Source of the DNA: an uncultured Actinomycetes bacterium | GTDB taxonomy: Bacteria > Actinomycetota > Actinomycetes > S36-B12 | Assembly (NCBI GenBank): GCA_905181745.1 | Contig: CAJIYV010000064.1 | Location: 1 to 9,712, forward strand | Direction: 5' to 3' | DNA length: 9,712 nt | Shown here: piece by piece, positions 1 through 6,562 of the stretch | Numbering within the stretch: position 1 is the stretch's first letter | Layout of the letters: each line of letters begins with the position of its first letter | Program-made: the position numbers and the translations under genes | Notes under the pieces: generated by a model | The model's input: only the letters and a program-made list of their open reading frames with translations | What the model was told of the DNA's origin: nothing | The model's database searches: none

Positions 1-1530
1 TTTTGTGGTCTTCTTTGCACGGTCTTCGAATGCACCCGCGCAACCAACCCAGAAGAGGTACTCAATATCTGCTGGAATTGTGTCTTCACCATCGCGGCCG
101 AACACCCGAACCTCAAAGTCAACTTCGGTGATCCAAGAATTGCGGTCCGCTGCGTTCATGCCCCATGGATTTCCCTTTGTTTCAACGTTTTTGAACATGC
201 CGTTGAGTTCAGTGGGGAAGTCTGAAGCAATCATGACCTGATTCCGACGCATGTCGGCGATATGGTCAACGTGTTCAATGTCTACCGGGCATTGATTGAC
301 GCAGGCACCGCACATGGTGCATGACCACAAGACATCGTTTCCAATGACTGGGAGCTCAAGTGAGAAGTCTCGGTGGCCGTCATATGTGTAACCATCTGTT
401 CCTGCGTGTTCGGTATCCATTCGGTCACCAATGAATGGACGTTGCAATAGTTCCTGCTGTTCTGGTGTGAGAGTGGCGAGCGCCGCTTCGTCCAATTCAC
501 CGGCCCCAAGCGTGGTTCCTTTTGCTGCAAGTAGGTACTCCGAAGAAGCGAATAGATTGTCTCGAAGATCCATGATGAGAAGTTTTGGACTTAGTGGTTT
601 CTCAGTGTTCCAAGCGGGACATTGGTCCTGACATCGCCCGCATTCGGTGCAGGCCATGAAGTCGACGTAATTCTTCCACGTGAATTCAGAGATATGGCCT
701 TTACCAAAAAGGGCATCTTCCGGTGGATCTTCAAAGTCAAGGGGCTTGCCGTCATACATGATTGGCTGTAGTGGACCCAGGGCGTTAGGTCGACGTGATG
801 TGTACACGTTGACCGGTGCGGTGAAGATATGAAGATGCTTGCTGTTGAGAACGATTAGCAGCAATACGAGAATTACACCGATGTTGAGCCACAGGCCCAC
901 TGTTTCAATCCACTCATTGGTGTGGATGCCGAGTCCGTTGATCAAAGTTGCAAAGTATTCGGATGCGAAGGCGCCATCGGGGAAAGGAAACACTCCGGTG
1001 TTCACCTGAGCTGCGCGGTAGAGGAAAAGCGTCCACACCACGTTGAAGATCATGAACAAAATCAGCCAGGCACCTGCCGTGTGTGAACCGAAAAATCGTG
1101 AGGCTCTCCCCTCTTTGCGAGGGTCATTTGTGAGCCGGATCAACGCGAAGATCGTGATACCGACCAGTACTAAAATGGCAAATAGGTCCTCGGCAAAGCC
1201 GATGATCGCCCATGTGCCAATGATGGGAACAGCAAAGTCAGCTACGTAGAGCGCACCGAATGCTTCGATGATGGTGAGACCAAGGACAAGGAAGCCCCAG
1301 AATGCAAACACATGGGCGATGCCGGGGACGAACCACTTGAGCAGTTTGCGTTGACCGAGTACTTCAGTTGCTTCCGCCTCAACTCGAATTGTTGGGTCGG
1401 TGAATCGGCCAACCGACTGGCGACCGGTACGGGCAAGTGAAAACAGGAACAGGCCTCGTTTGGCTGCGAAGAAGAGAAGTGCGATGGCGAGAACTGTGCC
1501 GACGACGGCACGAATGAGCATCTGGTCCAT
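1..1530 (-). CDS. Membrane Fe-S oxidoreductase, EtfD-like, 3' end cut by window edge
   Basis: The gene reads from an ATG at 1530 leftward without a stop, giving 510 residues of a longer protein. Residues 1-230 contain several hydrophobic segments (about 5-22, 68-92, 98-131, 152-171, 211-229), as in NarI-like cytochrome-b-type membrane domains. Two 4Fe-4S motifs follow: C294-x2-C297-x2-C300-x3-C304-P and C404-x2-C407-x2-C410-x3-C414-P. The first cysteine-rich CCG-type segment begins near C497 (FWVGCAG). This order matches the family that includes Mycobacterium tuberculosis Rv0338c (EtfD), a membrane partner passing electrons from ETF to quinone in fatty-acid beta-oxidation; heterodisulfide-reductase-like proteins are the wider family. 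The role here is inferred from that homology. The start was chosen because an in-frame TAA lies about 45 nt upstream with no other usable start between; only a weak ribosome site precedes it. It appears unrelated to the flagellar genes. Confidence 0.9.
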   Translation of the reverse strand, partial: MDQMLIRAVVGTVLAIALLFFAAKRGLFLFSLARTGRQSVGRFTDPTIRVEAEATEVLGQRKLLKWFVPGIAHVFAFWGFLVLGLTIIEAFGALYVADFAVPIIGTWAIIGFAEDLFAILVLVGITIFALIRLTNDPRKEGRASRFFGSHTAGAWLILFMIFNVVWTLFLYRAAQVNTGVFPFPDGAFASEYFATLINGLGIHTNEWIETVGLWLNIGVILVLLLIVLNSKHLHIFTAPVNVYTSRRPNALGPLQPIMYDGKPLDFEDPPEDALFGKGHISEFTWKNYVDFMACTECGRCQDQCPAWNTEKPLSPKLLIMDLRDNLFASSEYLLAAKGTTLGAGELDEAALATLTPEQQELLQRPFIGDRMDTEHAGTDGYTYDGHRDFSLELPVIGNDVLWSCTMCGACVNQCPVDIEHVDHIADMRRNQVMIASDFPTELNGMFKNVETKGNPWGMNAADRNSWITEVDFEVRVFGRDGEDTIPADIEYLFWVGCAGAFEDRAKKTTK

Positions 1531-1688
1531 TGAGTAAATGTACTCATAAGTCCAAATATTTTCCTTATGACCCGGTGTTTATCGGGATTGACAGATGTAC
1601 GTGCCAGCGCGATGCGGCTAATACGCGAAGGTAGCCACAAGCCCTGATCGCTCATTTGCGGGAAAATTTTTAGTTCACCCAGGCACAT

Positions 1689-1710
1689 GCTAATGCGTTA
1701 GCGTACTAAT
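1689..1710. promoter_or_regulatory. Operator-like array: three CTAA/TTAG half-sites at 8-bp spacing
   Basis: CTAA at 1690-1693, TTAG at 1698-1701 and CTAA at 1706-1709 form two overlapping inverted repeats with 4-bp spacers. The left one extends to GCTAATGCGTTAGC (1689-1702), 7 pairs counting one G-T. The array sits on the -10 and start region of the candidate promoter on the minus strand. The arrangement resembles a dimer-binding operator, for example of a TetR- or GntR-type repressor, but no regulator gene is in the window to test this. Confidence 0.4.
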
Positions 1711-1731
1711 CCAGAGGTTCTACCGCGTCAA
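1703..1731 (-). promoter_or_regulatory. Candidate housekeeping-type promoter for the Fe-S oxidoreductase gene
   Basis: On the minus strand, TTGACG (1731-1726) is followed after 17 bases by TAGTAC (1708-1703). The -35 box is a 5/6 match to TTGACA; the -10 box is weak (3/6), though actinobacterial -10 elements are often loose. The predicted start of transcription is near 1696. The CTAA/TTAG array overlaps the -10 and start region, which is where a repressor would be expected to bind. Confidence 0.4.
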
Positions 1732-1869
1732 GTGAGTACGAGGATGTAGATACGTATTTAATGCAATTGGTCTGTGATCTAAGGTTTTTTGCGCCGGTTT
1801 TGCTTTAACCATTGTGGTGGGAGCCTAGGCCGTGTTCATACCGAGATTTATGTTGCCGTGGAGGGCACG

Positions 1870-2517
1870 TTACTTTACAAAAATTTTCCCCTGCTGCCAT
1901 GCTCTTACTGCTTTTGTCCGGGGATTGAAATCAGGATCGTGTCCTAGGCCCAGCGCTGTGAAGGTTCGCTGAACTAAAGCCTCTGTCGAACGTACAGAGG
2001 CGCCGCGTTTTTTGGCGATGGCGGCGTTTGTGTAGCCCTCGGCGATGAGGAACAGAATTTCACCTTGTGCTTTGCTGATACAAAGTTGTTCCCCTACAGG
2101 TTTTTGTGGCACCGTTGACGGGGAGTGCGTGGTGATTGAGTCTTTGACTGCGGTTACAAGTTCGGAGATTGAACTGACTTGGCTTTTGATCAAGTAGGTG
2201 AGGCTGTCGGTGAGTTGTTTTCCGATGGGTAATGCCAGTGAAGCTGATAGGTGCGAGGTGAGCACAACTTTTCCGATCCAGGGGTGGTGCTCATCTACGT
2301 GAGTGAGGAGGTCGGCACCGGTGGGAGCTCCATGACCAAAATTTAAGTCGGTGACTAATACGTTCGGTGAAAATGATTCGATTGTGGAGATTGCATCGGG
2401 CACCGTCGGCACCCCACTTACCGCAAAGTTGGCTGCGGCTAATGCCTCGGTCACAAGAGTGAGGGTGAAGGGGTCATTGTCCACTACCAGCACGCGTACT
2501 TGGAATCCTTGGACCAT
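1870..2517 (-). CDS. Orphan response regulator, REC plus LuxR-type HTH
   Basis: A 215-residue two-component response regulator. The receiver domain (about 6-125) has the acidic pair D13/D15, the phospho-acceptor D57 in LVTDLN, T87 or S88 in the switch position, and K111 in LIKSQ, so it looks phosphorylatable. A LuxR/NarL-type helix-turn-helix spans about 145-192 (ISKAQGEIL, then LIAEGYTNAAIA), with the usual start-of-domain glutamate E153; the recognition helix (SVRSTEALVQRTF) departs from the common TVKNHV form. The ATG at 2517 is preceded by AGGAGA at a good distance. It is transcribed away from fliA and no histidine kinase is in the window. Control of the flagellar genes is suggested only by position; it could equally regulate an unrelated pathway. 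Confidence 0.88.
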   Translation of the reverse strand: MVQGFQVRVLVVDNDPFTLTLVTEALAAANFAVSGVPTVPDAISTIESFSPNVLVTDLNFGHGAPTGADLLTHVDEHHPWIGKVVLTSHLSASLALPIGKQLTDSLTYLIKSQVSSISELVTAVKDSITTHSPSTVPQKPVGEQLCISKAQGEILFLIAEGYTNAAIAKKRGASVRSTEALVQRTFTALGLGHDPDFNPRTKAVRAWQQGKIFVK

Positions 2518-2562
2518 AACTCTCCTAAATTCGTTTTTTCAATTGTGCGGTTTTAGGTTTTG

Positions 2563-2576
2563 CACGCGCGCGCGTG
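2563..2576. promoter_or_regulatory. 14-bp perfect CG palindrome upstream of response-regulator gene
   Basis: CACGCGCGCGCGTG is a perfect palindrome lying 46-59 bp upstream of the response-regulator start, inside an AT-rich region. It could be a dimer-binding operator for that gene or for the divergent fliA, or a Z-DNA-prone alternating purine-pyrimidine tract. Function is unproven. Confidence 0.35.
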
Positions 2577-2759
2577 TAGGGCAAATGTGACCAATGTCTC
2601 CACTTTCCGGGGTGAAATGATCACTTTATGGCGGCCTGATGAAGTTTTCGGCTAGGCCCCCACTTGCAGTTCCTTAGGACATTTTTCCTCAGTCCCTCGA
2701 AAAAGACTCAATTATGTAGTAAAAACCGATTGTATTATACAGAATTTCCGTTTGCCATA

Positions 2760-2790
2760 TTGACATGCTACCGATGGGGGCCGGTATGTT
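2760..2790 (+). promoter_or_regulatory. Candidate fliA promoter, mixed housekeeping and FliA-type features
   Basis: TTGACA (2760-2765) is a perfect -35 box. Downstream, TATGTT (2785-2790) lies at a long 19-bp spacing, while GCCGGTAT (2780-2787) resembles the FliA -10 consensus GCCGATAA (6/8) at the FliA-like distance from the same -35 position. The sequence could serve either sigma factor or both, which would allow autoregulation. It lies about 135 bp before the fliA start. This is a weak, inferred call. Confidence 0.3.
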
Positions 2791-2849
2791 TCCCTTTAGC
2801 AGTAATTAGGGTCGAAAAGGATTTCGATTTAACTGTTGAGTGGCCCCCA
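2775..2849 (+). repeat. Nested inverted repeats in the fliA leader
   Basis: TGGGGGCC at 2775-2782 can pair with GGCCCCCA at 2842-2849. Inside this, TCGAAA (2812-2817) and TTTCGA (2822-2827) form a second hairpin with loop AGGA, extended by G-U pairs. If transcription starts upstream of 2775, the fliA mRNA would carry a two-level stem structure about 75 nt before the ribosome site. If it starts from the TTGACA box, only the inner hairpin is transcribed. Confidence 0.35.
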
Positions 2850-2923
2850 AGTGGTGGCTACGGGCATGGAAGCTCATTCATTTTCGCTTTGGTACCTCGG
2901 TACTGGGGCATAAAGGAGCCGAA

Positions 2924-3832
2924 ATGCCGAATGTGATGACCCCAGGAGGAAAGCAGACTCTCTCGTCGGAGAAGCAGTTGCTGGTTACCAGCAATCTTGC
3001 ACTCGTAGGGTATGTAGTCAGCGGCCTCGCCATGAAACTTCCCACACACATTAATCGAGACGAATTAAGGTCGGCGGGGCTTGAAGGCCTCGTGCAAGCC
3101 GCCCATTCGTTCGCTGAGGACCGTGGGGTGCCGTTTCGCCACTTCGCAGCCCTTCGGATTCGAGGCGCGATCATGGACGATCTTCGACGAAATGATTGGG
3201 CGTCACGCTCCGTTCGTCAGGCTGGCCGTGTACGCGAGCAAGCTGTGGACCACCTGATTGCAACTTTGGGTTCAGCCCCAAAGAAGGTCGAAATCGCCGA
3301 ATACATGGGTGTCAGTCTCGAGGAGCTCTGCAGCCTGGAGGCGTCCCTCTCCCGCGGCAGCGTGCTTTCCCTCGATGCGGATGCTGCATCTGGAGGTTTC
3401 TCCTCAAAGGAAGTCGTGGATTCGGAGTCCGGCGGTCCTGAAGACCATATCTTGGAAAGCGAGTTCCAGACGTACCTGAGGGCGGCTGTTACAGCGCTTC
3501 CCGACCGTCTCGGTGTCGTCATCACCCGGTACTTTCTTCAGGGCCACGCCATGGCAGATATTGCTGAGGACCTTGGGGTGACCGAGTCCAGAGTGTCCCA
3601 GTTGCGCGCTGAGGCACTTGTGTTGTTGCGCGACGGCATGAATACGCATCTTGCTCCCGAAGAGGTTCCTGTGTCAACAAGACCAGGCGGGGCTGTGGAT
3701 CGACGAAGGTCCGCCTACTTCGCGGCCGTTGCCGAAAACCGGCTGGTGGGCTTGGATCAACGGCTGACCGAAGAAAAGAAAGCTGCCGCCAAGCAACGAC
3801 TTCAACCAAGTACGGCCGGAATGGCTTCATGA
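2924..3832 (+). CDS. fliA: Flagellar sigma factor, FliA/WhiG (sigma-28) family
   Basis: A 302-residue sigma-70-family factor of the flagellar type. Region 2 (about 23-95) includes ELRSAGLEGLVQAA and the hallmark RIRGAIMDDLRRNDWASRSVR, which is diagnostic of FliA/WhiG. Region 3 follows (about 97-175), and region 4 (about 199-248) carries the -35-binding HTH MADIAEDLGVTESRVSQLRAE. Upstream in-frame starts were rejected because AAAGGAG sits 6 nt before the ATG at 2924. The gene directs RNA polymerase to late flagellar promoters; candidate targets with GCCGAT-type -10 boxes occur in the same window. It ends 33 nt before a flagellin-like gene and is probably co-transcribed with it. A charged tail of roughly 54 residues after region 4 is unusual, since FliA proteins normally end soon after that region. 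No anti-sigma FlgM is visible here. Confidence 0.93.
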   Translation: MPNVMTPGGKQTLSSEKQLLVTSNLALVGYVVSGLAMKLPTHINRDELRSAGLEGLVQAAHSFAEDRGVPFRHFAALRIRGAIMDDLRRNDWASRSVRQAGRVREQAVDHLIATLGSAPKKVEIAEYMGVSLEELCSLEASLSRGSVLSLDADAASGGFSSKEVVDSESGGPEDHILESEFQTYLRAAVTALPDRLGVVITRYFLQGHAMADIAEDLGVTESRVSQLRAEALVLLRDGMNTHLAPEEVPVSTRPGGAVDRRRSAYFAAVAENRLVGLDQRLTEEKKAAAKQRLQPSTAGMAS

Positions 3833-3865
3833 ACACTGTTAGTATCCACGTAAGAGAGGTATGTC

Positions 3866-4639
3866 ATGTCATTTGAAATAGCCGCAATCGGTGCAAACGG
3901 GGTAAGCACTCGGCCGGACATTGCCCTGTTGCAAGCCAATGCCACAAATGCGCTGGCAAAGATCTCGGGAGAGGTGAAGTCATCCCAGGCATCCCAGGTT
4001 GCCTCAACTAACCCGCCAGTGGGTCTGGTTTCTTCGTTGGCTGCCACTCAAACCGCTATCTCGAGCACTCAAAACGCCGTGAATGTCCTGCAGACGGCGG
4101 ACTCGGCTTACACCAACGGAGTCACCCTTGCCCAGCAAGGTGTGGCTTTAGCTACCGATCGGCTCGGCGCAAGCGCTGACGCCGCGGCGGCCATTGACAC
4201 CCAGCTGTTGGCCGTACAAGCCGGAATCGACTCTATTGCTGCCAACACCACATTTGGCGGCGTTCCAGTTCTCGGAAATTCGGTGACTGCCGCGGTGGGC
4301 TCTAACGGCGCCAGCATCACGGTGACCCCCGATTCGATTGGACCGGTCAACTCCGGGACCCCGGTCCAGCCTGGCAGCATTGCCGAGTTCCAAGCGGCCG
4401 CTGTAGCCATCACTAATTCTCAATCGGTAAATGCGGGGAATCTGAACTCGATGCAGAACTCGCTTCAGGTTCTCGAGTCCACTATCGTCAATCAGCAAGC
4501 AGCGATTGGCCAAGCTCTTGATGTGGGTGTTGTTAAAGAGATGATGAACCTGACTTCGGCCAGTATCGGTGCAGACCCCGCCGCCGCCCTGCAAGCTCAG
4601 GCCATGCAAATGTCTGACGCGGTGTTTAAACTCCTTTAA
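3866..4639 (+). CDS. Divergent flagellin-like protein
   Basis: A 257-residue protein recognisably related to the two flagellins further right. Shared blocks are VLQTADSAY near 74-82 and the C-terminal part from about 196 to 257 (QNSLQVLE, EMMNLTSASI, LQAQAMQMSDAVFKLL), which corresponds to the coiled D1/D0 end of flagellin. The N-terminus (MSFEIAAIGANGVSTRPDIA) lacks the NTNVSAL-type D0 motif that both other copies keep in some form, so its packing in the filament core would differ. A central segment of about 135-175 is low-complexity Gly/Ser/Thr/Pro/Val. The ATG at 3866 follows an AGAGAGG ribosome site. It lies between fliA and fliD, the usual flagellin place, but it could be a minor flagellin, a junction-type protein, or a decaying copy; the reading frame is intact. 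Confidence 0.75.
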   Translation: MSFEIAAIGANGVSTRPDIALLQANATNALAKISGEVKSSQASQVASTNPPVGLVSSLAATQTAISSTQNAVNVLQTADSAYTNGVTLAQQGVALATDRLGASADAAAAIDTQLLAVQAGIDSIAANTTFGGVPVLGNSVTAAVGSNGASITVTPDSIGPVNSGTPVQPGSIAEFQAAAVAITNSQSVNAGNLNSMQNSLQVLESTIVNQQAAIGQALDVGVVKEMMNLTSASIGADPAAALQAQAMQMSDAVFKLL

Positions 4640-4657
4640 ATCCGATTATCTAATCGC

Positions 4658-4685
4658 CTGCTGAAACGCTAAGTGGTGCCGATGA
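4658..4685 (+). promoter_or_regulatory. Weak FliA-type promoter before fliD
   Basis: GCCGATGA (4678-4685) matches the FliA -10 consensus GCCGATAA in 7 of 8 positions. The box at the expected upstream distance, CTGC at 4658-4661, is only a partial match to the CTCA seen before flgN and the second main flagellin. It is 18 bp before the fliD start, so a transcript from here would be nearly leaderless with respect to the ribosome site. Read-through from fliA is the simpler source of fliD mRNA. Confidence 0.25.
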
Positions 4686-4703
4686 GATGAATGGAGGTGT
4701 GTT

Positions 4704-5768
4704 GTGGTTGCCATAACGTCAATGAACTTGATCGATGTACAAGCCATCGTGTCCAACATCATGGCTGTTGAGTCTCTGCGGGGCGACAGGCTCGTGGCGC
4801 AAAAGTCCAGTCAAGATGCGCAAATAGTTGCTTTACAAGAACTCAACACCAGTATGGCGGCGGTGGGAACGGCTGCCGAGGCCATTACCAGTGCGGCGCG
4901 ATGGGTCCCACCTACTACCGCGGTCGCCTTCTCTAATAATGCTGCCGATGCCGGCAAAGTTTCGGCTTATTCGAGCGCGGGGGCTGTTTCAGGGGCTTCC
5001 CCGTACCCATTCTCCGTGACCTCGATTGTGGGTGGAGGGTCTTCAACCGCGACTATCTCTTACACCAAAAATAGCGCGACAGTGACGCAAACATCAAGCT
5101 CGAACACTTTTTCCGGCCTGGCAGACTTCCCGGGATTGACCATCATCGTGTCGGGGGTGACTGCAGGGACGGCCACTGTGACTCCCAGCGCGACTAATTC
5201 ATCGACTTCCTCCGTAATGACAACTGCCGCCCAGAATCTGGTGACGGCTCTTAACACCACGCTCAATTTGATCAAAGTGCAGACCGCGGCAAATGGGGTT
5301 TTGGAAACGGACTACACCCCAAAGGAGTTGTCGCAAAAACTGCTCGCCACCGCGGTTGACTCAAACACGCTCGCCTCCTTGGCAGATACCGGGATTAATT
5401 TGACCAGGTATGGAACATTTACCTTTGACTCATCTACTTTAAGCACGGCTTATGACAACAGGGCATCGACTCCGGCTTCTCTGGACACTATTGGGCAGGT
5501 TGCGGCCTTCGCGGCCCGCGTAGACGCGATTGCGACAGCGGCAACATCGGTCACGGGCTCGTTGTCCCGCGAGGTTTCCTTCCGCCAATCCCGCGTATCT
5601 GATTTGACCCAACAGATCCTTGCCATGAACACTGCTCTCACGCAACGTGAGAATTCACTCACCGTGTTTTATTCAGAACTCAATGCTAAAATCAATTCAC
5701 TTCAAACCCAACAAAGCTTCTTGCAGACCACACTAGATGTTTTCGTTAAAGCATTGACCAAAAGCTGA
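4704..5768 (+). CDS. fliD: Flagellar filament capping protein FliD (short form)
   Basis: A 354-residue FliD (HAP2), the cap that sits at the filament tip and helps exported flagellin fold into place. The N-terminal coiled segment MNLIDVQAIVSNIMAVES with following LQELNTSMAAVG matches FliD_N (usual form: SGLDTQSIVSQLMAVE). The C-terminal coiled segment (about 285-354; SREVSFRQSRVSDLTQQI, LTQRENSLTVFYSELNAKI, SLQTQQSFLQ) matches the FliD C-terminal D0/D1 coil. The middle (about 70-170) is Ser/Thr/Ala-rich. Most FliD proteins exceed 450 residues, so one exposed domain is probably reduced, in line with the compact flagellins here. GTG at 4704 is chosen because GGAGG precedes it closely. It starts 64 nt after the flagellin-like gene and ends 5 nt before fliS. 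Confidence 0.88.
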   Translation: MVAITSMNLIDVQAIVSNIMAVESLRGDRLVAQKSSQDAQIVALQELNTSMAAVGTAAEAITSAARWVPPTTAVAFSNNAADAGKVSAYSSAGAVSGASPYPFSVTSIVGGGSSTATISYTKNSATVTQTSSSNTFSGLADFPGLTIIVSGVTAGTATVTPSATNSSTSSVMTTAAQNLVTALNTTLNLIKVQTAANGVLETDYTPKELSQKLLATAVDSNTLASLADTGINLTRYGTFTFDSSTLSTAYDNRASTPASLDTIGQVAAFAARVDAIATAATSVTGSLSREVSFRQSRVSDLTQQILAMNTALTQRENSLTVFYSELNAKINSLQTQQSFLQTTLDVFVKALTKS

Positions 5769-5773
5769 TCTGA

Positions 5774-6187
5774 ATGCAAAAAAATCCCTATCAGGCCGCC
5801 GCCAGCTACCGTGACCATGCCTTAACGACCGCATCACCTGCACGAATTGTGGTCCTAGCTTTTGAACGACTCACCCTTGACCTGGAGCGAGCATTAGCGG
5901 CCCTTGAAAACGGTGAACACCCCCACACTCATTTAATTCATGCTCAAGAACTGTTGATGGCTTTGCTCTCTGGTGTAGATACCAACGCATGGGAGCACGC
6001 TCACCGCCTCAGCACCATTTACCTCTCCGTTCACCGAAGCCTGATCACCGCGAATATTGAAAAGAACCCAGCATTAATCAAAGACAGTTTGGAAATCATT
6101 GTGGGGCTAAAGGATGCATGGACCCAGGCCGAAAGGCAGGCCGGTGAAGTTTCATCTGCCCGGCCGGTTCGGGTCGTTGATGCCTGA
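5774..6187 (+). CDS. fliS: Flagellin export chaperone FliS
   Basis: A 137-residue FliS homolog. The family binds newly made flagellin in the cytoplasm, shields its C-terminal disordered end and delivers it to the flagellar export gate. The family signature is clear: NPYQAAASYRDHALTTASPARIVVLAFERLTLDLERAL at the N-terminus (Y-x-T-x-SP, then ERL-x2-DL), and LIHAQELLMALLSGVD in the central helix. Length is normal (120-140). It follows fliD after 5 nt with only a weak ribosome site, so translation is probably coupled to fliD. Its stop codon overlaps the start of the next gene by 8 nt (shared bases 6180-6187). Its likely clients are the three flagellin-type proteins of this window, whose C-terminal ends are conserved. 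Confidence 0.93.
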   Translation: MQKNPYQAAASYRDHALTTASPARIVVLAFERLTLDLERALAALENGEHPHTHLIHAQELLMALLSGVDTNAWEHAHRLSTIYLSVHRSLITANIEKNPALIKDSLEIIVGLKDAWTQAERQAGEVSSARPVRVVDA

Positions 6188-6494
6188 TCGCGCGCAAGTT
6201 ATTGTGGAGTGGGGATGCGTCCTTGACCAAATCGAGTTAGATCTTCAACTTGCGCTTTCATCAGCGCACGGTCCGTTGTCCGGTCCGCGTGAAATCTGGG
6301 ATCCACCCGCTGATTTACCTCCGATGCCCGCTGAAGTGGTGGACAGAGTGCGAAATCTAGTTAAACAGCAAGGGGAACTGCTACTGCAACTGGAGTCGAG
6401 CCGACGAAAAATCAGGCGACACCTCCAGTACCTTGACGCGAACGCCGCAAAAGGGATGACCAGCGGTCCGCTATTTATTGACATTCAGTCATAG
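6180..6494 (+). CDS. Small protein in the fliT position, function not assigned
   Basis: A 104-residue, mostly helical, charged protein. I do not recognise its family with certainty. Helical stretches with heptad-like leucines appear at about 8-28 (IVEWGCVLDQIELDLQLAL) and 50-85 (VVDRVRNLVKQQGELLLQLE, followed by a basic RRKIRRHL). There is no signal peptide or membrane segment. Location directly after fliS, with an 8-nt overlap, is where FliT, a small helical FliD chaperone, is found in many bacteria; a FliT-like role is inference from position and size only. The ATG at 6180 was preferred over an upstream in-frame ATG at 6114 because the longer form would run deep inside fliS. The single Cys and Trp are both near the N-terminus. 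Confidence 0.7.
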   Translation: MPDRAQVIVEWGCVLDQIELDLQLALSSAHGPLSGPREIWDPPADLPPMPAEVVDRVRNLVKQQGELLLQLESSRRKIRRHLQYLDANAAKGMTSGPLFIDIQS

Positions 6495-6530
6495 CTGCCC
6501 CAACATCGACAAATTTTTGCACAAAATTAT

Positions 6531-6557
6531 TTAACTTCCTGTGGCGATTGCCGTTAC
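6531..6557 (+). promoter_or_regulatory. Candidate FliA-type promoter of first flagellin gene
   Basis: TTAACTTC (6531-6538), then 11 bases, then GCCGTTAC (6550-6557). Against the FliA consensus TAAAGTTT-N11-GCCGATAA these are 5/8 and 6/8 matches with exact spacing. Predicted transcription start is near 6564, giving a leader of about 50 nt. The -35 region differs from the CTCA seen at the other two promoters. Confidence 0.45.
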
Positions 6558-6562
6558 TTCTC

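Larger units (their letters stand above)
1531..1869. other. Intergenic region upstream of the Fe-S oxidoreductase gene
   Basis: These 339 bases lie between two minus-strand genes. They hold a promoter-like sequence and an operator-like array, listed separately, and would give the Fe-S oxidoreductase mRNA a leader of about 165 nt. I see no good intrinsic terminator for the response-regulator gene that ends at 1870. An 8-bp palindrome, GCCTAGGC, sits at 1823-1830. No convincing gene is present; a minus-strand reading frame at 1688-1242 is mostly a shadow of the oxidoreductase gene. Confidence 0.6.
2518..2923. other. Divergent intergenic region between response regulator and fliA
   Basis: A 406-bp AT-richer stretch with no supportable gene. 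It contains the ribosome site of the response regulator, a 14-bp CG palindrome at 2563-2576, a short GTGA-N5-TCAC repeat at 2612-2624, an AT-rich tract with TATTAT at 2733-2738, a TTGACA box at 2760-2765, and nested inverted repeats in the fliA leader (2775-2849, with a smaller GTAC-CTCG-GTAC at 2892-2903). The plus-strand frames across it have no convincing coding character, and the fliA start is set by AAAGGAG just before 2924. Confidence 0.6.

Noticed and set aside
1242..1688. Minus-strand 148-residue reading frame starting at 1688
   Set aside because: It runs out of frame over the Fe-S oxidoreductase N-terminus, which has clear domain motifs; the overlapping frame has no family features.
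2707..2732. CTCA-N14-ACCGATTG upstream of fliA as a FliA promoter
   Set aside because: Spacing is two bases shorter than in the other candidates and the -10 lacks the first G.
2840..2923. Longer fliA start at 2840
   Set aside because: The extra 28 residues have no sigma-factor character, and AAAGGAG is placed correctly for the ATG at 2924.
2664..2936. Plus-strand 90-residue frame upstream of fliA
   Set aside because: No ribosome site, no recognisable motif, odd composition, and it overlaps the well-supported fliA start in another frame.
3731..3738. GCCGAAAA inside the end of fliA as a promoter for the flagellin-like gene
   Set aside because: A good -10 match, but no CTCA- or TAAA-like box at the right distance; probably a coding-sequence coincidence.
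4148..4609. Long antisense frame opposite the flagellin-like gene
   Set aside because: A codon-bias shadow of an Ala/Ser-rich gene; no start signal or family match.
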